NCBI GenBank assembly: GCA_022264855.1
Contig: JABYQU010000026.1
Coordinates: forward strand, 62,001-126,000
Reading direction: 5' to 3'
Source: Lenzites betulinus
Taxonomy: Eukaryota > Basidiomycota > Agaricomycetes > Polyporales > Polyporaceae
Length of the DNA stretch: 64,000 nt
The position numbers were made by a program, and so were the translations under genes. Below are positions 12,721 to 24,005 of this stretch, in pieces. The stretch's first letter is position 1. Each line of letters starts with the position of its first letter. Under the pieces are notes generated by a model, which had not been told where the DNA came from, ran no database searches, and saw only the letters and a list, made by a program, of their open reading frames with translations.

Positions 12721-14297
12721 CTACCTCTGCGAGCACCTCCCTTGTGGCGGGAACTCATCCCTACTCCCTTGCGGCGGGACCACCTCCTCCTCCCTTGCGG
12801 CGGGAACACCTCCTCCTCCCTTGCGGCGGGAACACCTTCCTACTCTCCTGCGGCGGGAACACCTTCCTACTCTCCTGCGGCGGGAACACCTTCCTACCCA
12901 AGTGACAGAGTATCGCGCTCTCCACACGGCACTTTCTCGACGCCCCCCGCGGCCCGTCGGCGCGCGCCCTCCGCATCCGCCGGGAGCCAGCGGCTGTAAG
13001 GCGGGGCTCGTGCGCGAAACGTCGACGTCGAGCAAGTCCTGCTTCATTGCCTTGCTGGTAGCGCCCGCGTCAGCGGCGACGGCACTGGTAGCTGGGATAT
13101 CCAGAAGCATCGAGGTCGGCGCCAAGACCGGAGGAGGAACTTCCGCTTGTGCGAGTGCGGCCTGTGCGCGCGTGGTGCGCTGACGTTTGCGCGGACTAAC
13201 ACGGAGCGTTACTTCCTCCTCAGCTGCGTTGTTCGAGGCGGCCGCGGTCGCCTTGCGCTTGCGGAGCGTCATTCCGCCGGTCTTCGGTTTCTCCGGTTGT
13301 GGCGGCGGCGGGATAAACGACGACTGCAGCCCGTGCAGGGCCCAGATGCTTTCCGGCAGCCCGAGCCAGCCCACCGGTGAGACGATGGGACACGGGTTGA
13401 GTTCTAGATTGGGCGTGAGCATCCGGCGCATACAAGCAAGTAGAGTCGGACGTGTGAGACACGCCGGGCGTGGGGAAACGATCAAGAGATTCACGCACGC
13501 AATACGTCCTCGACAACCTGCGCTGTGCGCCGCAGCACATTCTTCGCCCAGAGAGCCCAGTGCGCAGGGTGTGTGGGATGGTTGAGCACCCGGAGCGCAG
13601 CAAGCGCGAAGACGACCTGCTTCTGCTCCTCGGAGAGCCGTGGGACCTGTGCTGCATACCACGCTGACCCGGGGCCCGGGAAGAGCTCGTACTGGACGGT
13701 GATGACCTGCGCTACGGTGCATACGGACGCAATGCCGCCCTGCTGGGCGCGCCACCGGAGTCTCTCATCCTCGCTGTAGGAGGCGTAGCGCAGTCTCTCA
13801 GAGTCACTGTGGGCGGCGTATGCGTGTGTGGCGGGAGGCGAGGAGACGTGGGCGTCTATGCGGGCGTGTGGAGTGAGTACGGGGGACGCGGCGGCGGTGG
13901 GGGGCAGGCTGCTGAGGGCTCTGGGTGCTTGCTGCGGTCGCTGCCTGGGTGCAAGACGTTCGAGGGCTGCGAGGTATGCATCGACGAGGGGGTGGTTGGC
14001 GGTCCAGTGGCCGGTGGCGAGCACGCCTGGCCGGGTCTCGCGCATGTCTAGCACGGGGTATTTGAGGTGGCTTCGGCCCTCCATGGTCGGTGTCGAGGAG
14101 ATGGCGTGGATGGGATACGAGGGCTGGAATGTAGGGGTAGATGTGGATGGAGTAGGATGAGACGGGGTGTAGGGCTCGCCACGGCCGCAGGACAGGGTAT
14201 ATGCGGGTGTGCTGCGTGAGAGCGAGTGGGAGAGCGCGTACCTGCCGTCGGCGGGGTCGAACGTGAACACAATCTGGGGCGCGTCGGTGTACAACAT
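12721..14297 (-). CDS. Uncharacterised fungal protein with basic low-complexity tail
   Basis: Two-exon model: ATG at 14297 (MLYTDAPQIVFTFDPADG), exon 1 to 13499, a 95-nt intron 13404-13498 (donor GTGCGT, acceptor TCTAG), and exon 2 from 13403 to a stop at 12721. The total of 1482 nt closes in frame, for 493 aa. Visible regions are a conserved-looking core (HWTANHPLVDAYLAALERL; DERLRWRAQQGGIASVCTV; AWYAAQVPRLSEEQK), a hydrophobic helix-like stretch around VFALAALRVLNHP, then WLGLPESIWALHG just after the intron. A lysine/arginine-rich segment (TLRKRK, SPRKRQR), possibly a nuclear localisation signal, leads into the minisatellite-encoded VGRCSRRRR repeats. No known domain was recognised. The last 70 or so residues may be untranslated if a further intron exists. 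It is the only plausible gene in the tandem unit. Confidence 0.6.
12739..12897. repeat. 27-bp minisatellite, copy 2 (three perfect units)
   Basis: Same array as 2441-2680 but with three instead of six perfect 27-bp units after the degenerate leading units. On the minus strand it is read as part of the arginine-rich tail of the gene at 12721-14297, so unit number would set tail length. Confidence 0.95.
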
Positions 14298-15265
14298 CGC
14301 GTGTGGTAGTGGTGCGTGCAGGAGGAGGTGAGGTGGGGAGGTGAGGGGGCGCACGCGAGGGTGGCGGCAATCGAGGTGCACAGGCTGCACGGATCAGCGT
14401 CGGAGGCGGGGGTCCGATGGGGGATCGCTGCGCGCGTCGAGCGGGACGGGGCGGGAGACGGGGACGGGGAGGGCGGGACGGAGGAGGGGGCGGGATGGAG
14501 GACGAAGGCAAGAGGGTCGGGGGTAGATATAGGGCACGGAGGGCAAAGCGAGATGGGCTGACACTGACACAAAGGCATGCACGCCCCTGCCTATTCCGGA
14601 CGCCTTCCTCGCCTCCTCCGTCCCGCGCCCCGTCCTCCCTCCCCCGCGCTCCTCCCACCGTCCACGCCCGTCCCCGCCGCCGTCTCCACCAGCACGCTCA
14701 GAACGCGAACGTCCCCGCGCGACCCGCGCGACCCTCCAGCGACCCTCCGTCCCACCTCGCGATCGCTCACCGTCCGGGGTACAGCGTCTATCGGGCCCAG
14801 ATCCGCAGATCAGATCCAGATCCACACCACCGCCTCAGATGCGTGTAAGTATTTGGCTCACATTTGGGCAGAAGGAGATGCTTTATTTGAGTAGAATCGC
14901 ACTGAAGTACCACTCTCTGGTGCTATGGGCATCACACGAACTGCCGGCGGACTGCATCTCCAAATATCTGGACCTAGGACTCCGGACACCGATGGGGCCG
15001 GTGGATGCGTTACTGAGATCAGATTAAAGAGTGCTCACGAATGATCGATGTCGACACCGAGGAGGAGAGTATGAAGAGCTCACTGAATACTCGCATATGG
15101 GGGTCATATGGTGGCGAAAATACAACAGGAAAGCGCGACGGGCGACCTATGCAGGGCACGTCGGTGTACAGATTAAGAACAGGGTCTAAAAGTGCAGTGT
15201 ATGGCATTTATATACTTGATGTCCCTGCTTCTCTAGTTACACCTTCGATGCCATACCCAAGAAGG

Positions 15266-15885
15266 TGTGTACACACCGCCTGGCAGAATGCGAGTTCCTT
15301 GCTCGTCGGATCAAGGCTATCTTTCCTAACAGCCTGAGGTCGATATTCTTGCCCTATGTCATCCCTAATGTAACAACATCCAAACCTACGAGTCAGACCT
15401 TCTTTCATAGCGTGAAACTGTGTGGTATGCTAACCATCGCACAAAACCATCCTTTTATGCACGTAGGACATGCATTCATGAACTCTGAATCACTGGTGAT
15501 GAACTTCCCCCTTTGCGATCGTAGCCACGCTCAGTAACATTAGGCAAAGAGACTCTCTCAGGCTGGCACCATTCGATAGTCTTTTGTGGTGCATAAGAAG
15601 AGCGGGTGTCCTAGGAGCATGTGGCGCTGAGTGCTGAGTTTAGTAGACAGTGTTGGGTGATATTAGCGGAAGACACTCAGTCGAAGGCAAGCTTTCGCCC
15701 GCGTGTCTGGGTTGCTATGCGTGCCCAGTCTGGCAGAGAGCGAGGAAAAGAAAGAAATATATGGATCTGTACTCTTCAACGCTTCGATATGAATATATGG
15801 CGTTCAACTGCTGCTTGGAAACTTGAAGCTTAGCTTGAAGACGAGCAAGGAATTCAGCGCGCGACCGCAGGCGAGTGTGTAGTTG
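15266..15885. other. 620-bp segment present only in tandem copy 2
   Basis: Flanks match copy 1 (AAGGT at about 4096, and CGGACC.CGTACACCGTGTAA at about 4175). Copy 1 has about 77 unrelated bases between them while copy 2 has about 620. The insert is visibly more AT-rich than its surroundings. No terminal repeats, target-site duplication or coding exon were recognised, so it may be an insertion into copy 2 or a replaced segment. Confidence 0.6.
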
Positions 15886-16985
15886 TCGGACCCCGTACAC
15901 CGTGTAATGGCTATAGCAGCCAACATCTAATCTTATCGGTCCGATCGTCCTCGAGGACGACCCGTGCGCCCCTGCGCCCGCACGTCGTTCTCGTCGAGCA
16001 TTCCAGTGGCACAGTGATCATCGATGTGCACATCCTGCAGGATCCGCATCCATTGTCACTCTGCCCATCCGAATCCTAACTCCTATGTCAACGTAACTAC
16101 GTCGAGCGCGGGGACGGGGCCGCTGTGAACACTGCAGCCAGTTTGAGATGCATGGAGACGCCCGCATCGGGTCCTCGATCGCAGTGACGTCAGTCTATTT
16201 AGCTCTCCGTCCATTTGGGCCGTCGACCGTAACCAACCTCCTCCTCCGCCCAATCCACTCGCACACTCGCAACGGACAAGCTTAAGCTGCGTCTACGCGA
16301 CCAGTACTTAGCGAGCGTGCACGACGCGCGCGCACACACCGCATTCATTATCGCGCTATTATCTCACGGCGCGAGAGGCACGGAAACGTGCCGGCCGCAT
16401 CGATCACCGCGTGGCTTCGTACATCCCCTACACGTACATCACGCGTACAGCTCTCGCCCCCGCTCATCCTCGTTTTCAGAATACGTCCGGATACGTGCCA
16501 CTCGTCGTGACTCACGACTTGACAATTCCAGATATCGTGTATCGCCATCCATCGTGTGGCGGCGCCGGGGTGGCGGTCAGTTGCTTTATGTGGTCACCGT
16601 GGACATGGATTGTGGCCACTGGCCACGGCCCGCTGGCCAGTGGCACGGCGACTTGCGGCGTTAATGCTCTCCTGGTCCATCAGTAGCTCTCAATTGCAAT
16701 AGCTCTCATCTTCGAATGCCGCACGCCCAGTAACCGTGGCCAGATCTGCAGTGCGTGACGGTACTTCATCTCGGAGCTCGGGGCTAACGTCCCCAGCCTC
16801 GATGTATCGTCGGCAGAACCCAGGCCTCGCGCACTCCGCTCACATCGTCGCCGTCCTCGGGTATATCTCGCTCTGTGCGCACGTTGGCGCGGGAATCGGG
16901 GGGTCGTGGCGATGGGTGTGCACCGAGTACGCGTTTGGGCTCTGCAGCGTGTTGGTGAGCGGTGGTTTGTAGCGCGAATGGCATT

Positions 16986-18363
16986 CATGCTACACGCTGC
17001 TTTTACTTGCCGATGCAGACACTGATAGGGTCTGTGTCTGATTAGCATACGCTGATCCAGCTGTTCTTGAAGCTTACAGCTGCGCGGGGAATACACGGGT
17101 GGAGTGGGCGTGGAACGGGCCGCCACGAGGGACGCGTCGTGGTCCCGTGACCGCGTGAAAGGAGGCACTTGCTGCGTTGCGCTAAGTTTGACAGGATTGA
17201 TTTCGTGCACTTCTCGAGTTGAAGAGCAGCGAAACACACGCATAGACGTAGTTACAAACCAACGCTATCTACGAAGGGCGTTGCATTTGAGACGGGTTGC
17301 TTCCGGCTTCTGTGCCCGCCCGGCCGTTGAATATTCAAGCTGAATAACGGATATTTGAATTCTGGGTCCCACTGATTGTGTTCTAAACATACGAGAGTTG
17401 GAGTGTCAACTGCTACGCCCCGACGAGGATCTCGAGCTCACATACATGAAGAGACCGCACGAAATGAACGTACCTCTCATTCCGATCGAAACCCTGAGGC
17501 CTGTGGGTGATGCACTGCGCTCCTGGAGGCGGCGTTTGAGCGGGCGCTGAGCGCCCTAGCTATGATTGACGTACTCAATACTCGATGGAGTACAATTTGC
17601 ATCCTCCCGGAAGTCCTCGAGGGAATGCCGCATGCATGACGATAGCAGTCCGTAGCAGCAAAGACCTTATACCTAAGCGCCGAATATCGGTACCATGCCA
17701 CGTGGAAAGCATGCAGAACTTGAAGCGCCTGCTGTGTGGCGGCCGCGAAGTTTAGACAACTGCCATCGTCTGGACTCTGAGGTACATTTCGAACTTATCC
17801 AACACGCTCTTGCTGCTCATGGAGGTGTTCACCCCTTTAGAAGCTCGGTTTGAACCGGGATATATCTGAGGGCCACTCAAATCCGTGTTAATCGCGTCCA
17901 TGGCGACATCTTATACAAGTACTGTGAACGGTATACGGTCACCTGTGCGCAGGCGACGGACTTTTGTGTATGTGTTCCCCTACTGTCAAACCGCCGGCTG
18001 ATACATGTCACTGCGTACCGCGAGCCAAACGGGACAGCTGTTAAAAGTGTCAGCGCCGTAATATCGCCGGTGCTAGTGACGGGGATGCACTCACCACTTC
18101 GCTTCATAGGCTGCTTACTCGCACTAACAGAATTGATCTCCTCCACTGTGGCCGATGTAAAAGAGTGTACATAACCTCGAAAAGGGCCACATTGCTCCTG
18201 TAGATCCGGTCGAGGGCCACCCTTCGGTCCCAGCGTCGGACGACCGGCTATTCAGGCACAGTTCCCGACGGCCTGCCGGTGCTTCATGTCACTCATAGGC
18301 TGAAGAAAATTCGGCGGACATGGTTGACGTCCTGACTGGTGATGTAGCTGATACTACAACTTG
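16986..18363. other. Intergenic, no supported gene
   Basis: Homology to tandem unit 1 ends near 16985 and composition drops to moderate GC. Short open frames on both strands (for example 17104-17343 plus and 17877-18146 minus) show no recognisable domain and no splice-consistent extension. The last 100 bases hold the promoter of gene A. Confidence 0.5.
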
Positions 18364-18371
18364 TATAAAAA
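18364..18371 (+). promoter_or_regulatory. TATA box of gene A
   Basis: TATAAAAA lies 106 bp upstream of the ATG at 18470. Every member of this family in the window has a comparable TATA element 75-120 bp upstream of its start. Confidence 0.7.
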
Positions 18372-18469
18372 GCGGGGTTCCTCACGTTCATCCCTCAGAC
18401 ATCTAGCTGCAGTTACCTCCTGGCATATTTCCTCACTTGAACTCTCCAACCCTCCCTCACAACAACGCC

Positions 18470-19992
18470 ATGAGCTACAGCCTCGCCGTCTCGATTGACC
18501 CGGGCGTTCTGCCTCTGTTGCTCCGGAACGGGTACAAACTGTGCATTGCGAGGAAGGTCAACTCCACGTACGACGTTGTTTGGCAAGCCATCTCGTGAGT
18601 GACCCACTTTCATCCTCTTTCCGCTATCATAGCTCTGAGCCCATATATAGGCCTCTAGCCAAGAACCAGTTCAAATGGACTTCGGACACCTACCGCGTGT
18701 TCGGCGCCGAGCCATATCGCGATGGGGCACCAGTCCGCATATTGACACAGCAAGTGGACATCCGTCCAGGTCAGTATCAGGCTCTGACCTACCTCGCTCA
18801 CTCGATCATTCACTGTCTTCCTGTATAGGACAAACGGCGATCATGGACAAGCTAGGCCTCATGAACCCCCCGACAGGCCCGCCCGACAACAGCAACACGT
18901 TCCGGGTGCAGAACTCGTACGGAGTCACCAATATCGCCATGTCTTCCTACGTGAACGAGTCGTATGCGCCCGTTTTTATCTTCCCGACGGACGTGATCCC
19001 GGGGACGATCTCGTTCACGCCGCAGGATCAAGTCATTGTATGGCTTGCCACGAACACGTCTTCTGGTGTGATGATGTCCCAGGACGAGGGTGCCAGCGGC
19101 GGCTTTGAGGCACGTTCCGCCCGCCCTCTGCCTCCCCCGCAGCAGTGTCGCTCACCTCAGGCTGCTGCATAGGTCTCCTTCAACCCCGACCGGCGCACTC
19201 AGTCGGTGAGGTACACGGACGCAGCCAAGTGGGTTCTGGATGGGACACAGTCTGCCGCAATCACCGCTCTCGACGTCGACGAATCCCGGCCGAAGCCGGA
19301 GAAGGAGAAGGACCGTGGCGCCGTCCCTGTTGCGGTCGCCGTTACTTTCGAGACGGAGCGAGAGGCGCATGCATTTGCCGAGCATGCAAGGAAGCACGTC
19401 CCCGAAGATATGAGCAAGTGGGACGTGTCGGCATTCGATAAGACTATACGGGCGACTGTCGCGGTGGAGGGTAAGACCAAGGGCGAGATGACGTCCATCG
19501 ACTTGGCCATGAAGGCGTTCCTGGATGTCTTGTACAGCTTCCCTGGCGCGAAGTACAAGTCCCTGACGTACACCGTTCTCCCGCATAAAGGTGCGTCCTT
19601 CTGGCGTCTCTCTAAAGTATGACAGCAGGCGCTTACATATTCACTCTTGACTTGCAGAGGAAAAGCACGAGTATAGCGCCACCGCGGCTGTGTGTTTCTC
19701 CTCCGCGCAAGAGGCGGATCGCTTCGCGGAGCGTGTCAAGAACAGCCACTCCAGCGACGTCGTGAACATCGAGGGCATCGTCCATGGTCCCGCAGTCGCT
19801 GTGAAGTTGTCAGTGAAGGACCGTGACGAAGTGAGCGCGCGTGAGCGGGGCCGCTGCGTCTACGACGAAGTCATTGCGGAGTGCCAGCGCGATGCGAAGC
19901 CCGTGTACATCGGGCCGCTCATGTGGGGTATGTGGGCAGTTACCTCACTCACTCGTCGCACTGACTGACAGCGATGTTACTTCCTAGAGTGA
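18470..19992 (+). CDS. Family member A (type 1, 405 aa), unknown function
   Basis: Six exons: 18470-18594, 18651-18769, 18829-19109, 19173-19590, 19658-19927 and 19988-19992, 1218 nt in total and in frame. The last exon holds only five bases and supplies the stop (..MW-E-stop). Exons 1-3 encode the family N-module, starting MSYSLAVSIDPGVLPLLLRN and then GYKLCIARKVN, FKWTSDTYRVFG and VIVWLATNTSSG. Exons 4 and 5 each encode one C-terminal repeat of about 85-90 aa (first VPVAVAVTFETEREAHAFAE, second SATAAVCFSSAQEADRFAER). There is no signal peptide or membrane segment, so a cytosolic location is expected. Intron 3 appears to use a GC donor (GCACGT) with acceptor CATAG. A is the most divergent type 1 member and lacks a divergent type 2 partner. 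An F-box gene follows on the same strand. I do not recognise a characterised homologue. Confidence 0.8.
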
Positions 19993-20356
19993 GTACAGAT
20001 TATGATGCAGCTATCACAAGTCCATATTTGGTGCGCATATGGTTTATGTTAGTGTTCCTCCATCTGTGATCTATAGGAATGGCATATTGGTATGGTTTCG
20101 TCCGTTGTGCATGCAGTGTCGCATCAAATTCCCGCGCGCCTCAAGTGTCAGAATATGACATACGTACTCACGAACCCTCTCACGACCATCATGCATCGAA
20201 CTGTGCGTTGAGCCACTGCTTGATCTCGATCTGACTGTCCACAGCGGTACCGAGCGGACCATAGTCAGTAGATGCATTTATGCGGCGTCTGCCAATGCCA
20301 GCCAACTACTAGTATATGAAGCTCAATCTACGTACGTCCCCCATACCTCCTCCATC

Positions 20357-21604
20357 ATGGACACGCTGCCTATAGAAAACCTGCAATGCATATTCACACT
20401 CGCATGCATCGACGGCGGACGTACCGGCCTCTCACTCTCCCTCACCTCCAAAGCTATTCGCGCGGCGTCTCGAACGGCAAGGTTCCACTCGGTCTCGCTG
20501 GTCGCCAACCCACGCCGCCTCCAGGCGTTCGTCGCGCTCTACGAGCGGGAGTGCGATCCCTCGCTCGAGGACAAGCCGCGCATCCGCCACTTGTATTTGT
20601 CGTTTCCGGACGTCCCACGGGTGCCCCTGCCGCGCGAGAGAGCGCGTTCCCTCTCACCGCACCCCGATCGGTGGCAGATGAGACAAGCAATCGCGGACAG
20701 CCTGCATTCGCTAATACAATCCGCAGACCGCGAGGCACCGAGCCCCGCTCGGCACGAGTCCGAGGACGTGTTGGACGTAGCTTTTCAGCGGGGTCGAGGA
20801 CGCAGCTCCCATTCGCCCGACTCAAGGACGTCCCCGGAATACCGTGCAGCAGCTCGCCGACTTCTCCACCTCGTCGCCCCTGACGTACTGTCCCTCAACA
20901 TCGAGGCAGGTTTCTCCAGCGGTGGTGAACTCCACCTCCCCGGCGTCATCGAAGAGCCCTTCGCGGTCCTGCGCGAACTCACATTCGTCGACGTCGATGA
21001 TCCTGCGGCCCTCTTCTCCTCCGCGCCGAACGCTTCCAACCCGCTGTTCCCCGCTCTCACACATCTGCACATCTTGGTCCACTTCACACGCCGCGAATTC
21101 GACATTCCGATGTGGTCTGCGCAGGCGCCGCGCGTCACCCATCTTGGCGTAACAGGCGTCGTAACCGAGTCGCACATCAAAGAGCTGGCGGATGCGGTGG
21201 GCCCGTTCACGATTGATTCGGAGCCCCTTGTCATCATTTGCTACTTGACAAGACCCCCGCGACGGCTGGACGCCCCCATCCCGCCACCTACTCCGCCACC
21301 CCGGACGTACCCAAGCGTGCAAGTGCTGGTGATGCAGCCTCGCCCGCCGCCGCGCATGATCGAGGGAAGTTGCGGAGCTGCGTTCGACGAATGGGTTGAG
21401 ACGGTTGAGGACCTATACCAGATCGTGAATCAGTCTCGTGCGCGGGGAGATGTGAAGGCTGTCGTACAGCCGCCTATCGACGATGCAGGAGAACATCTGT
21501 ACGCTTTGGATGCCTATGGAGACTGGCTGAAGCGGATTGAGGGTAGAGGGGAGTTTTGGGTCGCGGAAGGTCGCGATGAATGGGACACGCGGTGGGGATT
21601 TTGA
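20357..21604 (+). CDS. F-box-like protein (F-box i, 415 aa)
   Basis: Single open exon starting MDTLPIENLQCIFTLACIDG, a degenerate F-box of the kind common in Agaricomycetes, followed by LSLTSKAIRAASRTARFHSV. The middle (about residues 90-155) is low-complexity and acidic/serine-rich. After SPEYRAAARRLLHLVAPDVL comes a leucine-rich region that may form the substrate-binding half, then a proline-rich stretch (PPPTPPPRTYPSVQVLVM) and the family tail LYALDAYGDWLKRIEGRGEF. F-box proteins of this type link Skp1-cullin ubiquitin ligases to targets; that role is inferred from the family. Paralogues lie at 33882-35111, 46273-46732 (truncated) and 58874-60084 (frameshifted). It lies 365 bp downstream of gene A on the same strand. 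Confidence 0.8.
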   Translation: MDTLPIENLQCIFTLACIDGGRTGLSLSLTSKAIRAASRTARFHSVSLVANPRRLQAFVALYERECDPSLEDKPRIRHLYLSFPDVPRVPLPRERARSLSPHPDRWQMRQAIADSLHSLIQSADREAPSPARHESEDVLDVAFQRGRGRSSHSPDSRTSPEYRAAARRLLHLVAPDVLSLNIEAGFSSGGELHLPGVIEEPFAVLRELTFVDVDDPAALFSSAPNASNPLFPALTHLHILVHFTRREFDIPMWSAQAPRVTHLGVTGVVTESHIKELADAVGPFTIDSEPLVIICYLTRPPRRLDAPIPPPTPPPRTYPSVQVLVMQPRPPPRMIEGSCGAAFDEWVETVEDLYQIVNQSRARGDVKAVVQPPIDDAGEHLYALDAYGDWLKRIEGRGEFWVAEGRDEWDTRWGF

Positions 21605-21784
21605 CATCACTCTGGTTGCGGGTACCACGGCACTTCACATTGGAATGTGCCACGGGCTCTGAAGGAGTTAGACGTTTTGATGTACACCAAATGTCGTTTG
21701 CTTTTCCGAGCAAAGAAAAGTCTTAAGAAAGTGATGCAGACATAGTGGATTGAGTCACAAACGCACAACCAACATGACGGTAAC
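21605..21784. other. 3' flank with sequence shared beyond other family members
   Basis: The stretch at about 21680-21745 (TGTACACCAAATGTCGTTTGC ... GTGATGCAGACATA in parts) resembles 23820-23885 beyond gene B and, inverted, 58445-58530 beyond gene G. It suggests that these loci descend from one duplicated block that included the distal flank. Confidence 0.5.
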
Positions 21785-23117
21785 TTATATACACATACTA
21801 CCTATCATACTCAGAGTACTACCGTCTCGAAGGTTAGCATTTGAAAAGGTCACTGCATGTATGACGGACATACCTTGTAGCATACTTCTGGAGCGAAGAC
21901 CCGGAAACAACTCTTTAAAGCGGCGGTCATCGGGATGTGCCTTGTCTCGATAATCGAACTCAAAGATGGCGCGTTCCAAGGACCCCATGAAAGGCGGGGA
22001 GGTCAGAATTTGGTCCAATTCTTCGAAGAACATGTGCATAGATGCGAGGGCGTGAGAGGCGGATTGGAAGGTGAAAGTGATGGTGCGGAGCGTGTCGCAA
22101 GTCAAATGCGGCAACAACCACGCTAACCACGTCCAGTCCGGGATGATACCGCGCTCGTTTCGGCAGTCTAATCGTAGTGTGCGAAGGGTACGGCAATGCG
22201 AGAGGGCTAGCTGTCTTTCTAAAACAGAAATTGAGTCAACGAGTAGGACGGGGTGGACGGTATGGCCATTTACCAATCACGTTGATGGGAAAGCGAGTTC
22301 CCGTAGCCCTTTTCGATATACTAAGCGATAGATGCTCCAGAGTGGCGCCCACACTGACCCAGAACACGCCCAGGGTTTGGCCATCGTCGCGGGTGGATAG
22401 CTCATAAGTGCATTCGGCGTCACGGAGGGCTGGGAAGCTATTGCTTCCTAGTAGCCAATCCATGGGGGAGGTCGGATGTTTTGAGCTAGCCCGCAGCGTG
22501 GAAAGAAAAGGCAGGGTGCATCCAATGTCTCCCACTATCGATGCATCCATGGGTCGCTGACAATCCAAATGCTTCGCTGACAGGAAAGTGAGGCTACTAC
22601 TCAGCGCTCGTAGGATGATGGAAAAATCCGCGACGGTCGTGAAAGTGACGTCATGTATATCAAGAGAGGTGATGGAGGAGAGTTGGGATAAAGAGACTAG
22701 ATAATCCGGGTTATATCGCGTGGGCATCCACAGTTGGTCGAAGACCCTCAGACGACGTGGCCGAATAAGCGGATGGGCGGCCAGGACCGAGGGGAGGCGC
22801 GCAACGATGACCAGTTCAGGGCGGAATAGTCCAAGAAATGAGTTCTCAGAGATGTCGATCTCCTCCACGCAAGGAGCGATGTGCGGAGCATCAGCGAGCA
22901 GTGTCGCAAAACGGTCCAGGTGAGTCGGCAAGCTCAGCTGGATGACGCGAAAGAGGTTCAGGCGACTTCTAGGCAGCCATGCCCTACAGACCAAAGATGT
23001 TTTTTTCAGGGACACTTCATCGTCGAGGAGGTCGATTGCGTGTTCGAAGACTTCAATTGGGAGTGCGACTCGGAGGGGGGGCATCTGATGGGTAGTGAAC
23101 AATTGTTGACGGTTCAA
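21785..23117 (-). CDS. F-box protein of a second type (425 aa)
   Basis: Exon 1 is 22274-23117, followed by a 55-nt intron 22219-22273 (donor GTAAAT, acceptor TTTTAG) and exon 2 21785-22218, 1278 nt in frame. Residues from about 13 form an F-box (PPLRVALPIEVFEHAIDLLD ... TSLVCRAWLPRSR). The remainder is a leucine-rich-repeat-like arrangement (HCRTLRTLRLD, LPFLSTLRAS, FPALRDAECTYEL), as in the large basidiomycete family of F-box proteins. A start at Met12 is also possible. The sequence is unrelated in detail to the other four F-box loci here. It occupies the space beyond the 3' end of gene B, where the equivalent locus G has an F-box pseudogene. Role in protein ubiquitination is by family inference only. 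Confidence 0.8.
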
Positions 23118-24005
23118 TATAAACCTATAGAGTTATTCTAGACGTGTAACGGACGTAAGACTGTACATCATACTGACACAGACAAAGTCAACTTGCCTTC
23201 CAGTGATTGTATTGAATAACAAATTTGATACACTGTTTCGGCCGCGCAGGCGTTGCAGGACGCCACTCATACAATATCTATAGAGTAAACTGAGCAATGA
23301 GCCACCGCAATACCACGTCATCGTTACTGAGGCATACCCCTACTTCGAGACAAGTAGATAACTTTGTGGAATAATGTCTAATGGTAGCTTCGCCAGACTT
23401 GAAATTGCCAAATGGCCTTAGACTACAGACGAAATTAGGGAGTTCAAGTTAGAGAGTAGTATGTGTAGAGGTGCGCATGCGAGTCACATACCAGGAATCA
23501 TAAGGGAGAATCTAATCTGTAATAAGTCTTCGTTGTGAGAATACTTGTTGCGGAATGATTGGTGTAGCGTATGAACGAGAGGAGAAGAGAAATCAAAACA
23601 ACTGACGCTCACCACCTGGGTCCTCTCTAATACAGGCGCTTATATTGTTGATGGCTTGCCGAGCCGCCACATCTGCAAATGCAGTGGAACGAGTCCCAGC
23701 GTCTTAGGTCGAGGCGCACCTGTCTATGGACACGTTCGCAGGATGACTGAGCTGCCCCCGTCGAGCGCGGCATCGAGTGCGAGGTAGTCTCTCCGAAGGC
23801 TCTGCAGTCAAGCCTCTTGTTGCATACCAAACGTCGTTTGCCTTGTAGAGCACAGAGAAGTCCCCAGAAAATGATGCAGACATAGACCAGGCCACATAAG
23901 AACAGCCAGCATAGCGCGTATTACATGACTCTTCGAAACTTGAACTCGGTGCTCAACCTGCTTGCCCATGTACGCCGCGCTAGGCCGTGCCGGATGCTCA
24001 CTGGG
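23118..24005. other. Intergenic; inverted repeat begins here
   Basis: No supported gene. From about 23690 the sequence becomes homologous, inverted, to 58650 and leftwards, with divergence greatest at this outer end. A short minus frame at about 23690-23830 has a counterpart at 58524-58600 plus, but neither is open enough to call a gene. Confidence 0.5.

Larger units (their letters stand above)
10299..16985. repeat. GC-rich tandem unit, copy 2 (truncated on the right)
   Basis: This starts with the same sequence as position 1 and stays nearly identical through 13258, apart from a few substitutions, three fewer minisatellite units and one extra base near 13035. It then holds 944 bp absent from copy 1, resumes homology at 14203 (matching 3043), and fades out at about 16985, where copy 1 would correspond to about 5240. 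Divergence rises towards the right, and 15266-15885 replaces a short unrelated stretch of copy 1. Unlike copy 1 it carries an intact gene (12721-14297). Confidence 0.85.

Noticed and set aside
1..16985. Tandem unit as an rDNA or LTR-retrotransposon array
   Set aside because: No rRNA sequence, no reverse transcriptase, integrase or gag, and no terminal repeat with a tRNA primer site was recognised.
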